Source: an uncultured Eisenbergiella sp.
Lineage (GTDB): Bacteria > Bacillota > Clostridia > Lachnospirales > Lachnospiraceae
Reading direction: 5' to 3'
DNA length: 64,000 nucleotides
Assembly (NCBI GenBank): GCA_910585455.1
Contig: CAJUEL010000011.1
Coordinates: forward strand, 47,736-111,735
Position numbers and translations under genes: made by a program. Positions 26,107-35,207 of the stretch are shown piece after piece. Position 1 is the stretch's first letter; each line of letters opens with the position of its first letter. The notes beneath the pieces were generated by a model that was given only the letters and a program-made list of their open reading frames with translations, was not told where the DNA came from and searched no databases.

Positions 26107-26791
26107 ATGGCTGACCATTATTACAAGGGAAAGGCTAAAATTATCAGAAGACCTTTTATATGTCAGAGGAATAATCTTACAATTCGGGGAACAGAGTATA
26201 GACCAGAAGGAGATTGTTTACCAATTGCCATTGTAAGCCACGGTTTTATGGCATTTCAGGATACAGTCCGTCAGTATGCTATAGCTATGGCAGAAATGGG
26301 ATATGTCTCATATTGTTTTGATGGGGTGTAGTCAGGGTGGTTTCGTATCTGCAATTGTGGCATCAAAATTAAGGGATAAAATATCTAAATTGGTTTTGTT
26401 TTATCCTGCCTTTTGCATTCCTGATGATGCAAGAGCAGGGAAGATGATGCTTGCGAAATTTGATCCGGACAATATACCTGATATTCTTCGCTGTGGTCCA
26501 ATGCTACTGGGTAAATGCTATGTTGAAGATGTGATAGGAATAGATTCTTATCAGGAAATACAGGATTTTTCAGGAGATGTTTTGATTGTTCATGGTACAA
26601 AGGACAAAATTGTAAATATAGAATATTCAAAACGCGCATATGAATTATTTTTAGAAAAAAAAGGAAAGAAAGATGAATCAAGAATTGTATCGTTCTTTCC
26701 TATAGATGGTGCTAAGCATGGATTTTCAAAAAAATATGACAGAGTGGCGATAGAGTATCTAAAACAATTCCTTGCTGTGGGAAGCTTGTAA
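26107..26791 (+). pseudogene. Alpha/beta hydrolase broken by an internal out-of-frame deletion
   Basis: Two overlapping frames are parts of one serine hydrolase. The first (26107-26331) has the N-terminal lid-less start, VSHGFMAFQDT, and ends at GYVSYCFD. The second (26303-26791) begins with the nucleophile elbow MGCSQGGF and continues through FYPAFCIPDDARAGK, VHGTKDKIVN (acid region) and DGAKHGFSKKYD (His region). About 50 residues expected between GYVSYCFD and the elbow are absent, and the junction changes frame. The catalytic residues are thus split over two frames and no enzyme is expected. The gene is AT-rich compared with its neighbours and was probably acquired. Confidence 0.85.
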
Positions 26792-26829
26792 TTTCAGCCC
26801 GGGATTTCGTAATTTCAGGGGAATGGGGC

Positions 26830-26858
26830 TTGAAAAAAGGGCGGGAACGGTATACAAT
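26830..26858 (+). promoter_or_regulatory. Promoter of hisS-aspS
   Basis: TTGAAA (26830-26835), 17-base spacer, TACAAT (26853-26858), 51 bases before hisS. The leader is too short for a T-box. Confidence 0.65.
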
Positions 26859-26909
26859 CGAAACAGTTCTGTTTGGATAACACATTGATATAGGAAACGG
26901 GAGGAAATT

Positions 26910-28169
26910 ATGGCGCTTACGAAAAAGCCGGTGACCGGCATGAAGGACATTTTGCCGACGGAGATGCAGCTTCGTGATTACTGCATAGGCGTGATCAAGG
27001 AAACCTACGGACAGTTCGGGTTTCATTCCATCGAAACCCCCTGCGTGGAGCATATGGAAAACTTAAACAGCAAGCAGGGCGGCGAGAATGAAAAGCTGAT
27101 TTTTAAAATATTGAAGCGGGGAGAAAAGCTGAATCTGGAGGAAGCCAGGCAGGAGGCGGACCTGGTGGACGGCGGACTGCGCTATGACCTGACCGTGCCG
27201 CTGGTACGCTTTTATGCGAACCATGCCAATGAGCTTTCGGCGCCCTTTAAGGCGCTGCAGATCGGCAATGTCTGGCGTGCGGACCGGCCGCAGAAAGGGC
27301 GTTACCGTCAGTTCATGCAGTGCGATATCGACATTCTGGGCGAGCCATCCAATCTGGCGGAGATCGAGCTGATTCTTGCGACCACGACGACGCTGGGCAG
27401 GCTGGGCTTTTCCGGCTTTCAGATCCGCATCAATGACAGGAAAATACTAAAAGCGATGGCGGCGTACAGCGGCTTTACAGAAGAATCCTATGATACGGTA
27501 TTCATCATTCTGGATAAAATGGACAAGATCGGCCTGGAGGGTGTTTCGGCGGAGCTGTTAAAGAATGGCTTTGATCAGGCGGCTGTAGATAAATATCTGG
27601 AGCTTTTCAAAGGGCTTAAGGACGAGCAGGACGGCATTTCCTGGCTTGCCCAAAAGCTGGAGGGATTTTTGGAGGAAGAGGTGCAGGCGGGCCTTAAAGA
27701 GATCATTGCCAGCGTGAAGGCGACGAAGGCTTCGGATTTTGAGATCGTTTTTGATCCGACGCTGGTGCGCGGCATGTCCTACTACACGGGAACAATTTTT
27801 GAAATCGCCATGCCCCAGTTTGGCGGAAGCTGCGGCGGCGGCGGACGCTATGATAAGATGGTGGGGAAATTTACGGGCAATGATGTGCCCGCCTGCGGAT
27901 TTTCCATCGGCTTTGAGCGCATCATTCTGATCATGCTGGAAAATGGTTTCCGGATTCCGGGACAGCCCAAAAGATGCGCGTATCTGATTGAAAAGGGCGT
28001 GTCCGGACAGGAGCTGTGCGACGTGATCGCCAGGGCGCAGAAGGCGCGGGAGGACGGCACGCAGGTGCTGGTGGCGCGGATGAACAAGAACAAGAAGTTC
28101 CAGAAGGAGCAGCTTGCAAAGGACGGATACACCGAGATTGAGGAATTTTATAAAAATCCCTTGAAATAG
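26910..28169 (+). CDS. hisS: Histidyl-tRNA synthetase
   Basis: Class II synthetase charging tRNA-His. The 419-residue protein has motif 1 near GFHSIETPCVE, motif 2 around GNVWRADRPQKGRYRQFMQCDID, the histidine motif LVRGMSYYTGTIFE, and motif 3 in GFSIGFERI. The C-terminal anticodon-binding domain (about 330-419) is present and somewhat short. GGGAGG lies before ATG 26910. aspS follows by 18 bases, the usual hisS-aspS pair. Confidence 0.95.
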   Translation: MALTKKPVTGMKDILPTEMQLRDYCIGVIKETYGQFGFHSIETPCVEHMENLNSKQGGENEKLIFKILKRGEKLNLEEARQEADLVDGGLRYDLTVPLVRFYANHANELSAPFKALQIGNVWRADRPQKGRYRQFMQCDIDILGEPSNLAEIELILATTTTLGRLGFSGFQIRINDRKILKAMAAYSGFTEESYDTVFIILDKMDKIGLEGVSAELLKNGFDQAAVDKYLELFKGLKDEQDGISWLAQKLEGFLEEEVQAGLKEIIASVKATKASDFEIVFDPTLVRGMSYYTGTIFEIAMPQFGGSCGGGGRYDKMVGKFTGNDVPACGFSIGFERIILIMLENGFRIPGQPKRCAYLIEKGVSGQELCDVIARAQKAREDGTQVLVARMNKNKKFQKEQLAKDGYTEIEEFYKNPLK

Positions 28170-28187
28170 GAGACAGGAGAAAATACG

Positions 28188-29984
28188 ATGGCTGAAACGA
28201 TGAAGGGCTTGAAAAGGACCTGCCGCTGCGGCGAGCTGTCCTTGCAGAACGCAGGGCAGCAGGTCACGGTGATGGGATGGGTCGCGAAGCAGCGGAATAA
28301 GGGCGGCATTATTTTTGTGGACCTGCGCGACCGCGCGGGGCTTTTGCAGATTATTTTTGAAGAGGCGGACTGTGGCAGCGAGAGCTTTGCCAAGGCGGAG
28401 CGGCTGCGCAGCGAATTCGTGATCGCCGTCACCGGGACGGTGGAGAAGCGTTCCGGCGCGGTCAATGAAAACCTCGCCACGGGAGAAATCGAGGTGCGGG
28501 CGCGGGAGGTGCGCATTTTATCCGAGGCGCAGACCCCGCCCTTCCCGATCGAGGAAAATTCCAGGACAAAGGAGGATATTCGCTTAAAGTATCGCTATCT
28601 GGATTTAAGAAGACCTGACCAGCAGGAGAAAATCATACTGCGGAGCAAAATCTGTGCGGCATTCCGCAGATTTTTGACGGACGAGGGCTTTTTGGAGATC
28701 GAAACGCCCATTCTGTGCAAATCCACGCCGGAGGGCGCGCGGGATTATCTGGTTCCCAGCCGTGTGCATCCGGGCAGCTTTTATGCGCTGCCCCAGTCGC
28801 CCCAGCTGTTTAAGCAGCTTTTGATGTGTTCCGGCTATGACCGGTATTTCCAGATTGCCAAGTGCTTTCGGGATGAGGACCTGCGGGCGGACAGGCAGCC
28901 GGAATTCACGCAGGTGGACATGGAGCTGTCCTTTGTGGATGCGGACGACGTGATGGATGTGAATGAAAGGCTGATTCAGTATGTGTGCAGGGAGGCGATC
29001 GGACTTGAGATCGCGCTGCCTCTGCCCAGAATGAAATGGATCGACGCCATGAACCGCTATGGCTCCGATAAGCCGGATACCCGTTTTGGCATGGAGCTTA
29101 CGGATGTGTCGGAAACGGTGGCGGGCTGCGGCTTTGGCGTGTTTACGGGCGCTTTGGAAAACGGCGGCAGCGTGCGGGGCATCAACGCGAAGGGACAGGC
29201 GGGCATGCCCAGAAAGAAAATCGACGCGCTGGTGGATTTCGCAAAGGGCTATGGCGCGAAGGGGCTGGCATGGCTGGCAGTGGCCGAGGATGGCACGTAT
29301 AAATCCTCCTTTGCAAAATTTATGGACCCTGCGCAGCTTGAAAGGCTTGTGTCCGCCATGGACGGACAGCCGGGAGACCTGCTTTTGTTCGCGGCGGATA
29401 AAAACAATATCGTCTGGAGCGTGCTGGGCGCGCTGCGCCTGGAGCTGGGAGAGCAGATGGGACTGATTGACCACAGGCAATTTAATTTCCTCTGGGTGGT
29501 GGAATTTCCCCAGTTTGAGTGGAGCGAGGAGGAAAACCGCTATATGGCGATGCATCATCCCTTCACCATGCCGATGGAGGAGGACCTTCCCCTGCTGGAA
29601 TCCGACCCGGGCAAGGTGCGGGCAAAGGCCTATGATATCGTGTTAAACGGCGTGGAGCTGGGCGGCGGCAGCGTCAGGATTTTCCAGAACGATGTGCAGG
29701 AGCGGATGTTTACGGCGCTGGGCTTTACCAAAGAAAAGGCGCATGAGCAGTTCGGCTTCCTGCTGGACGCTTTCCAATACGGTGTGCCGCCTCACGCGGG
29801 GCTCGCCTATGGGCTGGACCGGCTGTGCATGCTGCTTGTCGGGGCGGAGTCCATCCGGGAGGTGATCGCGTTCCCCAAGGTCAAGGACGCTTCCGACCTG
29901 ATGACCGACTGCCCGAATGTGGTGGAGGATAAGCAGCTTACAGAGCTGGGCATTGCGGTCGCAGAGGATTCACTGTTACGGTAA
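28188..29984 (+). CDS. aspS: Aspartyl-tRNA synthetase, bacterial type
   Basis: Class II synthetase of 598 residues with an N-terminal OB-fold anticodon domain (VMGWVAKQRNKGGIIFVDLRDR), motif 2 (FRDEDLRADRQPEFTQVDMEL), the bacterial GAD insertion (about 300-420) and motif 3 (GLAYGLDRLCMLL). It is co-transcribed with hisS from the promoter at 26830. Whether it also charges tRNA-Asn cannot be decided from the sequence read here. Confidence 0.95.
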   Translation: MAETMKGLKRTCRCGELSLQNAGQQVTVMGWVAKQRNKGGIIFVDLRDRAGLLQIIFEEADCGSESFAKAERLRSEFVIAVTGTVEKRSGAVNENLATGEIEVRAREVRILSEAQTPPFPIEENSRTKEDIRLKYRYLDLRRPDQQEKIILRSKICAAFRRFLTDEGFLEIETPILCKSTPEGARDYLVPSRVHPGSFYALPQSPQLFKQLLMCSGYDRYFQIAKCFRDEDLRADRQPEFTQVDMELSFVDADDVMDVNERLIQYVCREAIGLEIALPLPRMKWIDAMNRYGSDKPDTRFGMELTDVSETVAGCGFGVFTGALENGGSVRGINAKGQAGMPRKKIDALVDFAKGYGAKGLAWLAVAEDGTYKSSFAKFMDPAQLERLVSAMDGQPGDLLLFAADKNNIVWSVLGALRLELGEQMGLIDHRQFNFLWVVEFPQFEWSEEENRYMAMHHPFTMPMEEDLPLLESDPGKVRAKAYDIVLNGVELGGGSVRIFQNDVQERMFTALGFTKEKAHEQFGFLLDAFQYGVPPHAGLAYGLDRLCMLLVGAESIREVIAFPKVKDASDLMTDCPNVVEDKQLTELGIAVAEDSLLR

Positions 29985-30175
29985 TTTAAGAAAAATTTAC
30001 GTTTTCGTTAAAATTTTGAAACCGTTTCCTATGCTAAAATGTCTAATCAGTAGATATACCGTTGCGATTCGGACTTATCTGCGCGTTTGCTTCACAGAAT
30101 ATGTGAAAATACAGCGCCGGTTTGAGCCGCAGCGATGTACGAAAGAGACAGTTTATGGTGGGGAGCGGTTTTTTT

Positions 30176-31108
30176 ATGCAACAGGGAAGTGCGAGACAGG
30201 ATTTTTCATTGATTCTGGAGGAAAACGGCAGGAGCAGAAACGTGGCGGGAGGAAGCCGGCAGGGGACAGGAAACAGGGGCTATCAGGGCAGCACACGAAG
30301 CGGCAGACAGCAGGGCAGGGGCAGCGCAGATATTCAGCTGTGGACGGATAACAGGGCAAGAAATGAGCGGCCTGCAAGAACCGCGAGCCGGGAAGCGGAA
30401 ATTCGTTACAGAAGGGCGATGCGCAGAAAAAAGCGCCGCCGGCAGATCATGATTGTGCGGACCGTGGTAGGCAGCTGTGCGGTTGTCCTTATGTTTCTGC
30501 TGATATTTGTGCTGTGGAAGCTGGGCAGCTTTTTGTGGACAAAGGAAAAACCGGCAGAGCCTGTGAGCGCCCTGCAGCGGGAAGAGCAGCAGTTCATTGC
30601 GGATAATCAGTCCGGCAGACCTGTCATAACGGAGGATTTTCTGACGCCCAACGAATATTCAAGACCGGGAGAGCCTCTGCCGGAGGTGACGGAGATTTTT
30701 GTGCACTATACGGCGAATGCGGGAACGAGCGCCGCTCAGAACAGAAGCTATTTTGAAAATCTGGGCATCACCGGGGAGACCTCCGCTTCCGCGCATTTTG
30801 TGATCGGGTATAATGGAGAAATTATACAGTGCCTTCCGCTGGATGAGATCGGATATGCGGTGAAGGAGCATAACTATAATTCCGTGTCCATCGAATGCTG
30901 CTATTTGCAGGAGGATGGAAAATTTGAGGATGCCACCTATCAGTCGCTTTTGCAGCTTTTGGGATGGCTGATGAACGAGTATGATCTGGGGCCCTCTGCG
31001 ATCAAGCGCCATTACGACAGCAGCGGCAAGCTGTGCCCGAAATATTTTGTGGAGCATGAGGATGCCTGGGAGCAGCTTCTTACGGATCTGAAAAAGCAGA
31101 TTTCCTGA
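30176..31108 (+). CDS. Membrane-anchored N-acetylmuramoyl-L-alanine amidase (Amidase_2)
   Basis: A cell-wall amidase of about 310 residues. A disordered, very basic cytoplasmic N-terminus (about 1-90, rich in G, R, Q and S, ending in RRKKRRR) precedes one membrane segment (about 91-117), and residues about 170-310 form an extracellular Amidase_2/PGRP fold: EIFVHYTANAG with the first Zn His, SAHFVIGYNGEIIQ, EHNYNSVSIECC and a late HYDSSGKLCPKYF with the remaining ligands. ATG 30176 is preceded by GGGGAG at ten bases; ATG 30155 and a TTG at 30122 are weaker options. It stands alone, convergent with the AraC gene. Confidence 0.85.
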   Translation: MQQGSARQDFSLILEENGRSRNVAGGSRQGTGNRGYQGSTRSGRQQGRGSADIQLWTDNRARNERPARTASREAEIRYRRAMRRKKRRRQIMIVRTVVGSCAVVLMFLLIFVLWKLGSFLWTKEKPAEPVSALQREEQQFIADNQSGRPVITEDFLTPNEYSRPGEPLPEVTEIFVHYTANAGTSAAQNRSYFENLGITGETSASAHFVIGYNGEIIQCLPLDEIGYAVKEHNYNSVSIECCYLQEDGKFEDATYQSLLQLLGWLMNEYDLGPSAIKRHYDSSGKLCPKYFVEHEDAWEQLLTDLKKQIS

Positions 31109-31176
31109 AAGAAGAAAGAATTATGAAGGAACCTTCTATTGCAAGGGCGGATGGCGAAAACTATGACTTTTTCGCA

Positions 31177-32079
31177 TCAACCGCCCCGGTAATCCCTTGG
31201 GAGTTTTCCGCTATATTCTTTAAACGCTGCTGTAAATCTGCTCTGGCTGTCATATCCCACTTGTCTGGCAATTTCAGCAATGCTTGTATCTGTCTTGCGG
31301 AGCAGCTTTGCAGCCTGTTCCATGCGGTGCCTTTTCATGTGGGTGGCGATGGAAGCTCCATAGACAGATTTGAATGTGGTTTTCAATGTGGTAGGGTTCA
31401 TGAGGTATTGCTTTGACAACGCTTCGATGGTAAAACGCTGTTCCATATGTTCCGTGAGCTGTTCATGGATTGCCCGGACGATTTCTACCTGTTCGGAATG
31501 GTATTCCGTCAGGCGGTTTTGGGCATCAATCTTCAAAGTGCTGAGGTATAATAAAAGCTCCAGCACTTTGATTTTTTGATAAGAAAGCTGAAGGTGATCC
31601 GGCTGGCTGCAAAATGCCGAAAAGATCTGTTCCGTCTGTTCATTTCCGGCAAAGGAGGTAATGGAATTGTCTTTACAGAACCTGTTATATAAAAATGTTC
31701 CAGTGATTCCCGTACCGGAGATGATTTCAGGCGGATTGTCGTTGAGTATTCTTAAATCAACGCTGATGGTCAGCCCTTCATAAGCTCCGTTTGGCAGGGA
31801 CATTGCGGAATCGGCGCAGGCTTTCAGGGTGTGCAGGGAAAAATCACCCTGGCCAAGATACACACTGTTGCCGCTTGCCATTTTCCAACCGATACGTCCT
31901 CTGCGGCAGTAATTGATTTCAAGGATATCGTCCAGCGCAGCATGATGTATGGAAAGATTATCTGCCGTTATTGTAAAATGGGATAGTTCGATGCCGGGAT
32001 ATAATTCAATTGCTTTGATATGTTCCAGCTCTCTGTGATTGGAAAAAGAACATCTGATGTCTGCTAATTCATTTATCAT
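31177..32079 (-). CDS. AraC-family regulator (PchR-like)
   Basis: A 300-residue AraC regulator. The N-terminal half has the cupin-like pattern LEINYCRRGRIGWKM and YLGQGDFSLHTL seen in PchR-type regulators; the C-terminal HTH pair runs from about 205 (LSKQYLMNPTTLKTTFKSVYG, IAEIARQVGYDSQSRFTAAF). It follows the ArsR gene by 41 bases on the same strand, so the two are probably co-transcribed, which ties it to the metal-efflux locus. The ligand is unknown; PchR relatives respond to siderophores. Confidence 0.85.
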   Translation of the reverse strand: MINELADIRCSFSNHRELEHIKAIELYPGIELSHFTITADNLSIHHAALDDILEINYCRRGRIGWKMASGNSVYLGQGDFSLHTLKACADSAMSLPNGAYEGLTISVDLRILNDNPPEIISGTGITGTFLYNRFCKDNSITSFAGNEQTEQIFSAFCSQPDHLQLSYQKIKVLELLLYLSTLKIDAQNRLTEYHSEQVEIVRAIHEQLTEHMEQRFTIEALSKQYLMNPTTLKTTFKSVYGASIATHMKRHRMEQAAKLLRKTDTSIAEIARQVGYDSQSRFTAAFKEYSGKLPRDYRGG

Positions 32080-32120
32080 TGTGATTCCTTCCTTAATATT
32101 TTATTGCGTCAGCAGGATTT

Positions 32121-32486
32121 TTACTTCGGGCAGGCAATTTCCATAACCTGTTCGATCATCTGGTGGAGAAGCCGGCTCTGCGGTGTGTCTGCAGCCCGAT
32201 AGTAGACTTCCTTTCCTTCGCGGCGGCTGACAATCAGGCCACTGTTGCGCAGCGGCCGCAGATGATGGGATACTGCGGGACTGGACATATCCAGCATGGC
32301 CGAAATATTGATCACACATTCTTCGCAGTGACATAGCAAGAAAAAAATGCGTATTCTGGTAGTATCTCCAAGCTGTTTGAAAATTTCCGCGATGATCTGG
32401 AAATCTTCAATATTACGCAGCTGTTCCTGTATTGCGGGCATTTCTTCTCTTTCTTTATGATGGTGCGGCAGTTTCTCATTTATCAT
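32121..32486 (-). CDS. ArsR/SmtB-family metal-sensing repressor
   Basis: A winged-helix repressor of 121 residues, divergent from the metal-efflux genes. The core FKQLGDTTRIRIFFLLCHCEECV is followed by the recognition helix MSSPAVSHHLRPLRNSGLI and the wing REGKEVYYR. Cys residues in CHCEEC and a His-rich N-terminus (LPHHHKERE) are candidate ligands for Zn, Cd or Pb. ATG 32486 has GAGGAA upstream on the minus strand; the longer frame to 32588 has no site. It most likely represses the HMA protein and ATPase through the paired sites at 32600 and 32978. Confidence 0.88.
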   Translation of the reverse strand: MINEKLPHHHKEREEMPAIQEQLRNIEDFQIIAEIFKQLGDTTRIRIFFLLCHCEECVINISAMLDMSSPAVSHHLRPLRNSGLIVSRREGKEVYYRAADTPQSRLLHQMIEQVMEIACPK

Positions 32487-32599
32487 GTGAATTCCTCCAT
32501 TTTCGCCTGTTTGGAAATGCTTTTCGCCCGTTTGGAAGGGTGTGCTCCAAAAGCATTGACGTATGTTCTTTACGGTATTATACTGCAAACATGGTGATT

Positions 32600-32622
32600 A
32601 AACAAGTGCTTAATCATTAAAC
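32600..32622. promoter_or_regulatory. ArsR operator candidate 1 (before HMA gene)
   Basis: The 23-base site with core CTTAATCATT matches the site at 32978 in 18 of 23 positions. It lies in the arsR-HMA divergent region and could control both directions. Confidence 0.6.
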
Positions 32623-32656
32623 ATTAAAATATATTCAGCAAGGAGGATTTATCCCT

Positions 32657-32875
32657 ATGAAAAAGACTTACAAAATCGAAGTGGACTGTGCCAACTGTGC
32701 AAACCTGATGGAGGATGCGGCCCGCAAAACTTCCGGCGTTCAGGAAGCTACCGTGAATTTCATGACCCAGAAGATGATCGTGGAGTTTGAGGAAGGAAAA
32801 GAGCCGAAAGCGGTTATGGAGGAAGTTTTGAAAGCCTGCAAGAAGGTTGAGCCGGACTGCGAAATTTACCTTTGA
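32657..32875 (+). CDS. Small heavy-metal-associated (HMA) domain protein
   Basis: A free-standing 72-residue ferredoxin-like metal-binding domain with the CxxC motif in VDCANCANLMED and the usual beta-alpha-beta-beta-alpha-beta order. It likely hands metal to the P-type ATPase encoded next, which itself lacks an N-terminal HMA domain, so the usual ATPase is split into two proteins. AAGGAGG lies before the start. A hairpin at 32920-32960 separates the two genes. Confidence 0.88.
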   Translation: MKKTYKIEVDCANCANLMEDAARKTSGVQEATVNFMTQKMIVEFEEGKEPKAVMEEVLKACKKVEPDCEIYL

Positions 32876-32919
32876 TTTGAAAACTGCCATGTCTTGCAAT
32901 GCAAGACGCCGGAACGGAT

Positions 32920-32960
32920 GGGCGCCCTTAAAATACGCTTCGACGGTTTAGGGCGCCCCT
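32920..32960 (+). terminator. Hairpin between HMA and ATPase genes
   Basis: GGGCGCCCTTAAA pairs with TTTAGGGCGCCC and is followed by a pyrimidine run CTTCCTTT. A second palindrome, GTCTTGC-AAT-GCAAGAC, lies at 32891-32907. Together they probably end most HMA transcripts and let the ATPase be driven from its own operator region. Confidence 0.6.
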
Positions 32961-32977
32961 TCCTTTAGAAAACAAAT

Positions 32978-33000
32978 AAACAATTACTTAATTATTGAAA
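32978..33000. promoter_or_regulatory. ArsR operator candidate 2 (before ATPase gene)
   Basis: The site with core CTTAATTATT repeats the sequence at 32600 (18 of 23 identical), 62 bases before the ATPase start. The duplication upstream of both efflux genes makes it a likely shared repressor site. Confidence 0.6.
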
Positions 33001-33061
33001 TACAGCAAAGATTTGCCAATAGGCACAAAAAGTAAGGGCGGAATATGGAAAGGAGATAATC

Positions 33062-35080
33062 ATGCAGGAACTTATTATTAATGTGCTGCTTGTTGTTGTG
33101 ATTGCGACGGCAGCCATATTTCTTTTTATTGTGGGAAGGGGCAGGAACGGGAAAATGACCAAAAAGCAGAAGACCATGCTGATGCGTATTATGGTTTCTG
33201 CGGCGCTGCTTCTGGTGCTCCAGTCGGTCTCTGCGGAAACCTTTGACCGGCTTGACGGATATCTGTTTCCTTCCGCAGGACGTTTGGCGCGCCTTGTATG
33301 TTACTTAATCGATTACTTCATCATCGGCTATGATATTTTGAGGAAAGCTATAAAGGGGATCCTGAACAGGCAGGTGTTTGATGAAAATTTCCTGATGGCG
33401 GTTGCCACCATCGGCGCTATGGCTCTTGCCATCTATGAGAATGGCGAATATCTGGAAGCGATTGCCGTTATGCTGTTTTATCAGGTGGGCGAGTGGTTCC
33501 AGGGATACGCGGTAGGCAAGAGCCGCCGGAATATCAGCGCCCTGATGGATATACGCCCTGACTATGCCAATGTGGAACGCGGTGGGAAGCTTGAGCAGGT
33601 CGATCCGGACGAAGTGGGGATTGGAAGCGTTATCGTGGTGCAGCCGGGTGAAAAGGTGCCCATCGACGGCATCGTCGTGAACGGTTCTTCCAGCTTAAAT
33701 ACCAGCGCCCTGACGGGAGAGAGCCTGCCGCGGGAAGTAAAAGCGGGGGATGAGATCATCAGCGGCTGCATCAATATGACCGGCGTATTGAAGATTCAGA
33801 CAACAAAAGAATTCGGGGAATCCACGGTATCGAAGATTCTGGACCTGGTGGAGAATGCAAGCTCCAGAAAGTCCAGGTCGGAGGATTTCATCTCGAAATT
33901 TGCAAAGATTTATACGCCCGCAGTATGTTACAGTGCCCTGGCGCTGGCTATCCTGCCGCCGCTTATCCGGATGTTCTTTATGGATGCTCCTGCGGACTGG
34001 GGGGTCTGGATTTACCGGGCATTGACATTCCTTGTGATCAGCTGCCCTTGCGCGCTGGTGATCAGCATTCCTTTGAGTTTCTTTGCCGGGATCGGCGGGG
34101 CAAGCCAGGAGGGGGTTTTAGTGAAGGGTTCCAACTATCTGGAGATTCTTTCCCAGACCAGATATGTTGTATTTGATAAGACTGGAACTCTGACACAGGG
34201 GGTTTTTGAGGTCAACGGAATCCATCACAATGAGATGGAGGATAAAAAACTGGTGGAATATGCGGCGCTGGCGGAAAGCGCATCCTCCCATCCCATCAGC
34301 AGGAGCTTACAGCGGGCGTACGGGAAGGAATTGGACCGTACCCGCGTCAGCGATATTCAGGAAATCAGTGGAAACGGTATCATTGCCAAAGTGGACGGTG
34401 TGGAGGTTGCCGCCGGAAATGATAAGCTGATGAAGCATCTGAACATCCGTTATATCGACTGTCACCAGACCGGAACGATCATCCATATGGCGATCGCTGG
34501 AAAATATGCGGGGCATATCGTGATTTCCGATATTGTAAAACCTCATTCTAAAGATGCGATTTCGGCATTAAAGGCATCGGGTGTGGAAAAGACCGTGATG
34601 CTGACCGGTGATGCGAAAAAGGTTGCCGATCAGGTGGCATATTCTCTGGGTATTGATGAGGTGTACAGCGAACTGCTCCCGGCTGACAAGGTATCCAAAG
34701 TGGAGGAGCTTCTGCGGATGAAGCCGGGCAGGGCAAAGCTGGCGTTTGTGGGTGACGGTATCAATGATGCGCCTGTGCTGTCCCGTGCGGACATTGGCGT
34801 TGCGATGGGAGCCATGGGCTCGGACGCCGCCATTGAAGCGGCGGACATTGTGCTGATGGATGATGACCCCATGAAGATATCCAAGGCAATCCGGATTTCA
34901 AGGAAATGCCTGCGGATTGTTTACCAGAATATCACGCTGGCTCTGGGCGTCAAGTTTGCCTGTCTGATCCTGGGCGCAGTGGGCATTGCCAATATGTATC
35001 TGGCTATATTTGCGGATGTGGGCGTTATGATTCTGGCAGTCCTGAATGCGATACGCTGTCTGTTTGTGAAAAAATTATAG
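33062..35080 (+). CDS. P1B-type heavy-metal-exporting ATPase (Zn/Cd/Pb class)
   Basis: A 672-residue metal-efflux pump. It has the CPC metal-site motif in SCPCALVISIPL (about residues 328-330), the actuator loop TGES, the phosphorylation site DKTGTLT (Asp about 372), the HP motif in SSHPISRSL, and the hinge VGDGINDAPVLSRADIG. CPC with the adjacent ArsR gene fits the CadA/ZntA group (Zn2+, Cd2+, Pb2+), though Co or Cu cannot be excluded. It lacks the N-terminal HMA domain, which is encoded separately at 32657. AAAGGAG precedes the start. Confidence 0.92.
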   Translation: MQELIINVLLVVVIATAAIFLFIVGRGRNGKMTKKQKTMLMRIMVSAALLLVLQSVSAETFDRLDGYLFPSAGRLARLVCYLIDYFIIGYDILRKAIKGILNRQVFDENFLMAVATIGAMALAIYENGEYLEAIAVMLFYQVGEWFQGYAVGKSRRNISALMDIRPDYANVERGGKLEQVDPDEVGIGSVIVVQPGEKVPIDGIVVNGSSSLNTSALTGESLPREVKAGDEIISGCINMTGVLKIQTTKEFGESTVSKILDLVENASSRKSRSEDFISKFAKIYTPAVCYSALALAILPPLIRMFFMDAPADWGVWIYRALTFLVISCPCALVISIPLSFFAGIGGASQEGVLVKGSNYLEILSQTRYVVFDKTGTLTQGVFEVNGIHHNEMEDKKLVEYAALAESASSHPISRSLQRAYGKELDRTRVSDIQEISGNGIIAKVDGVEVAAGNDKLMKHLNIRYIDCHQTGTIIHMAIAGKYAGHIVISDIVKPHSKDAISALKASGVEKTVMLTGDAKKVADQVAYSLGIDEVYSELLPADKVSKVEELLRMKPGRAKLAFVGDGINDAPVLSRADIGVAMGAMGSDAAIEAADIVLMDDDPMKISKAIRISRKCLRIVYQNITLALGVKFACLILGAVGIANMYLAIFADVGVMILAVLNAIRCLFVKKL

Positions 35081-35094
35081 GGGAGGAGGGTTCC

Positions 35095-35148
35095 ATGCAG
35101 ATGGAGAGATTCAAAGCCTTGTCAGGGGAATCGGAGCGCTACACGTAG
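35095..35148 (+). CDS. Short ORF (17 codons) with strong ribosome binding site
   Basis: ATG 35095 follows GGGGAGGAGGG, among the strongest sites in the window, 15 bases after the ATPase stop. The peptide MQMERFKALSGESERYT resembles the first residues of an ArsR-type repressor (MERFKALSDETR-like) and then stops. It may be the remnant of a lost third gene of the operon, or a small peptide; I cannot tell which. Confidence 0.35.
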   Translation: MQMERFKALSGESERYT

Positions 35149-35170
35149 CCAGACATCATATTTTTCTGTA

Positions 35171-35207
35171 CAGACCGCAGTCCTCCCTAAGACTGCGGTC
35201 TGTTTTT
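35171..35207 (+). terminator. Terminator of the metal-efflux operon
   Basis: CAGACCGCAGTC (35171-35182) pairs perfectly with GACTGCGGTCTG (35191-35202), followed by TTTTT. Confidence 0.85.

Noticed and set aside
26792..26909. T-box riboswitch before hisS
   Set aside because: The leader after the likely promoter is only about 45 bases and holds no T-box sequence or large stem.
30122..30175. N-terminal extension of the amidase from a TTG
   Set aside because: No ribosome binding site precedes it, whereas ATG 30176 has GGGGAG upstream.
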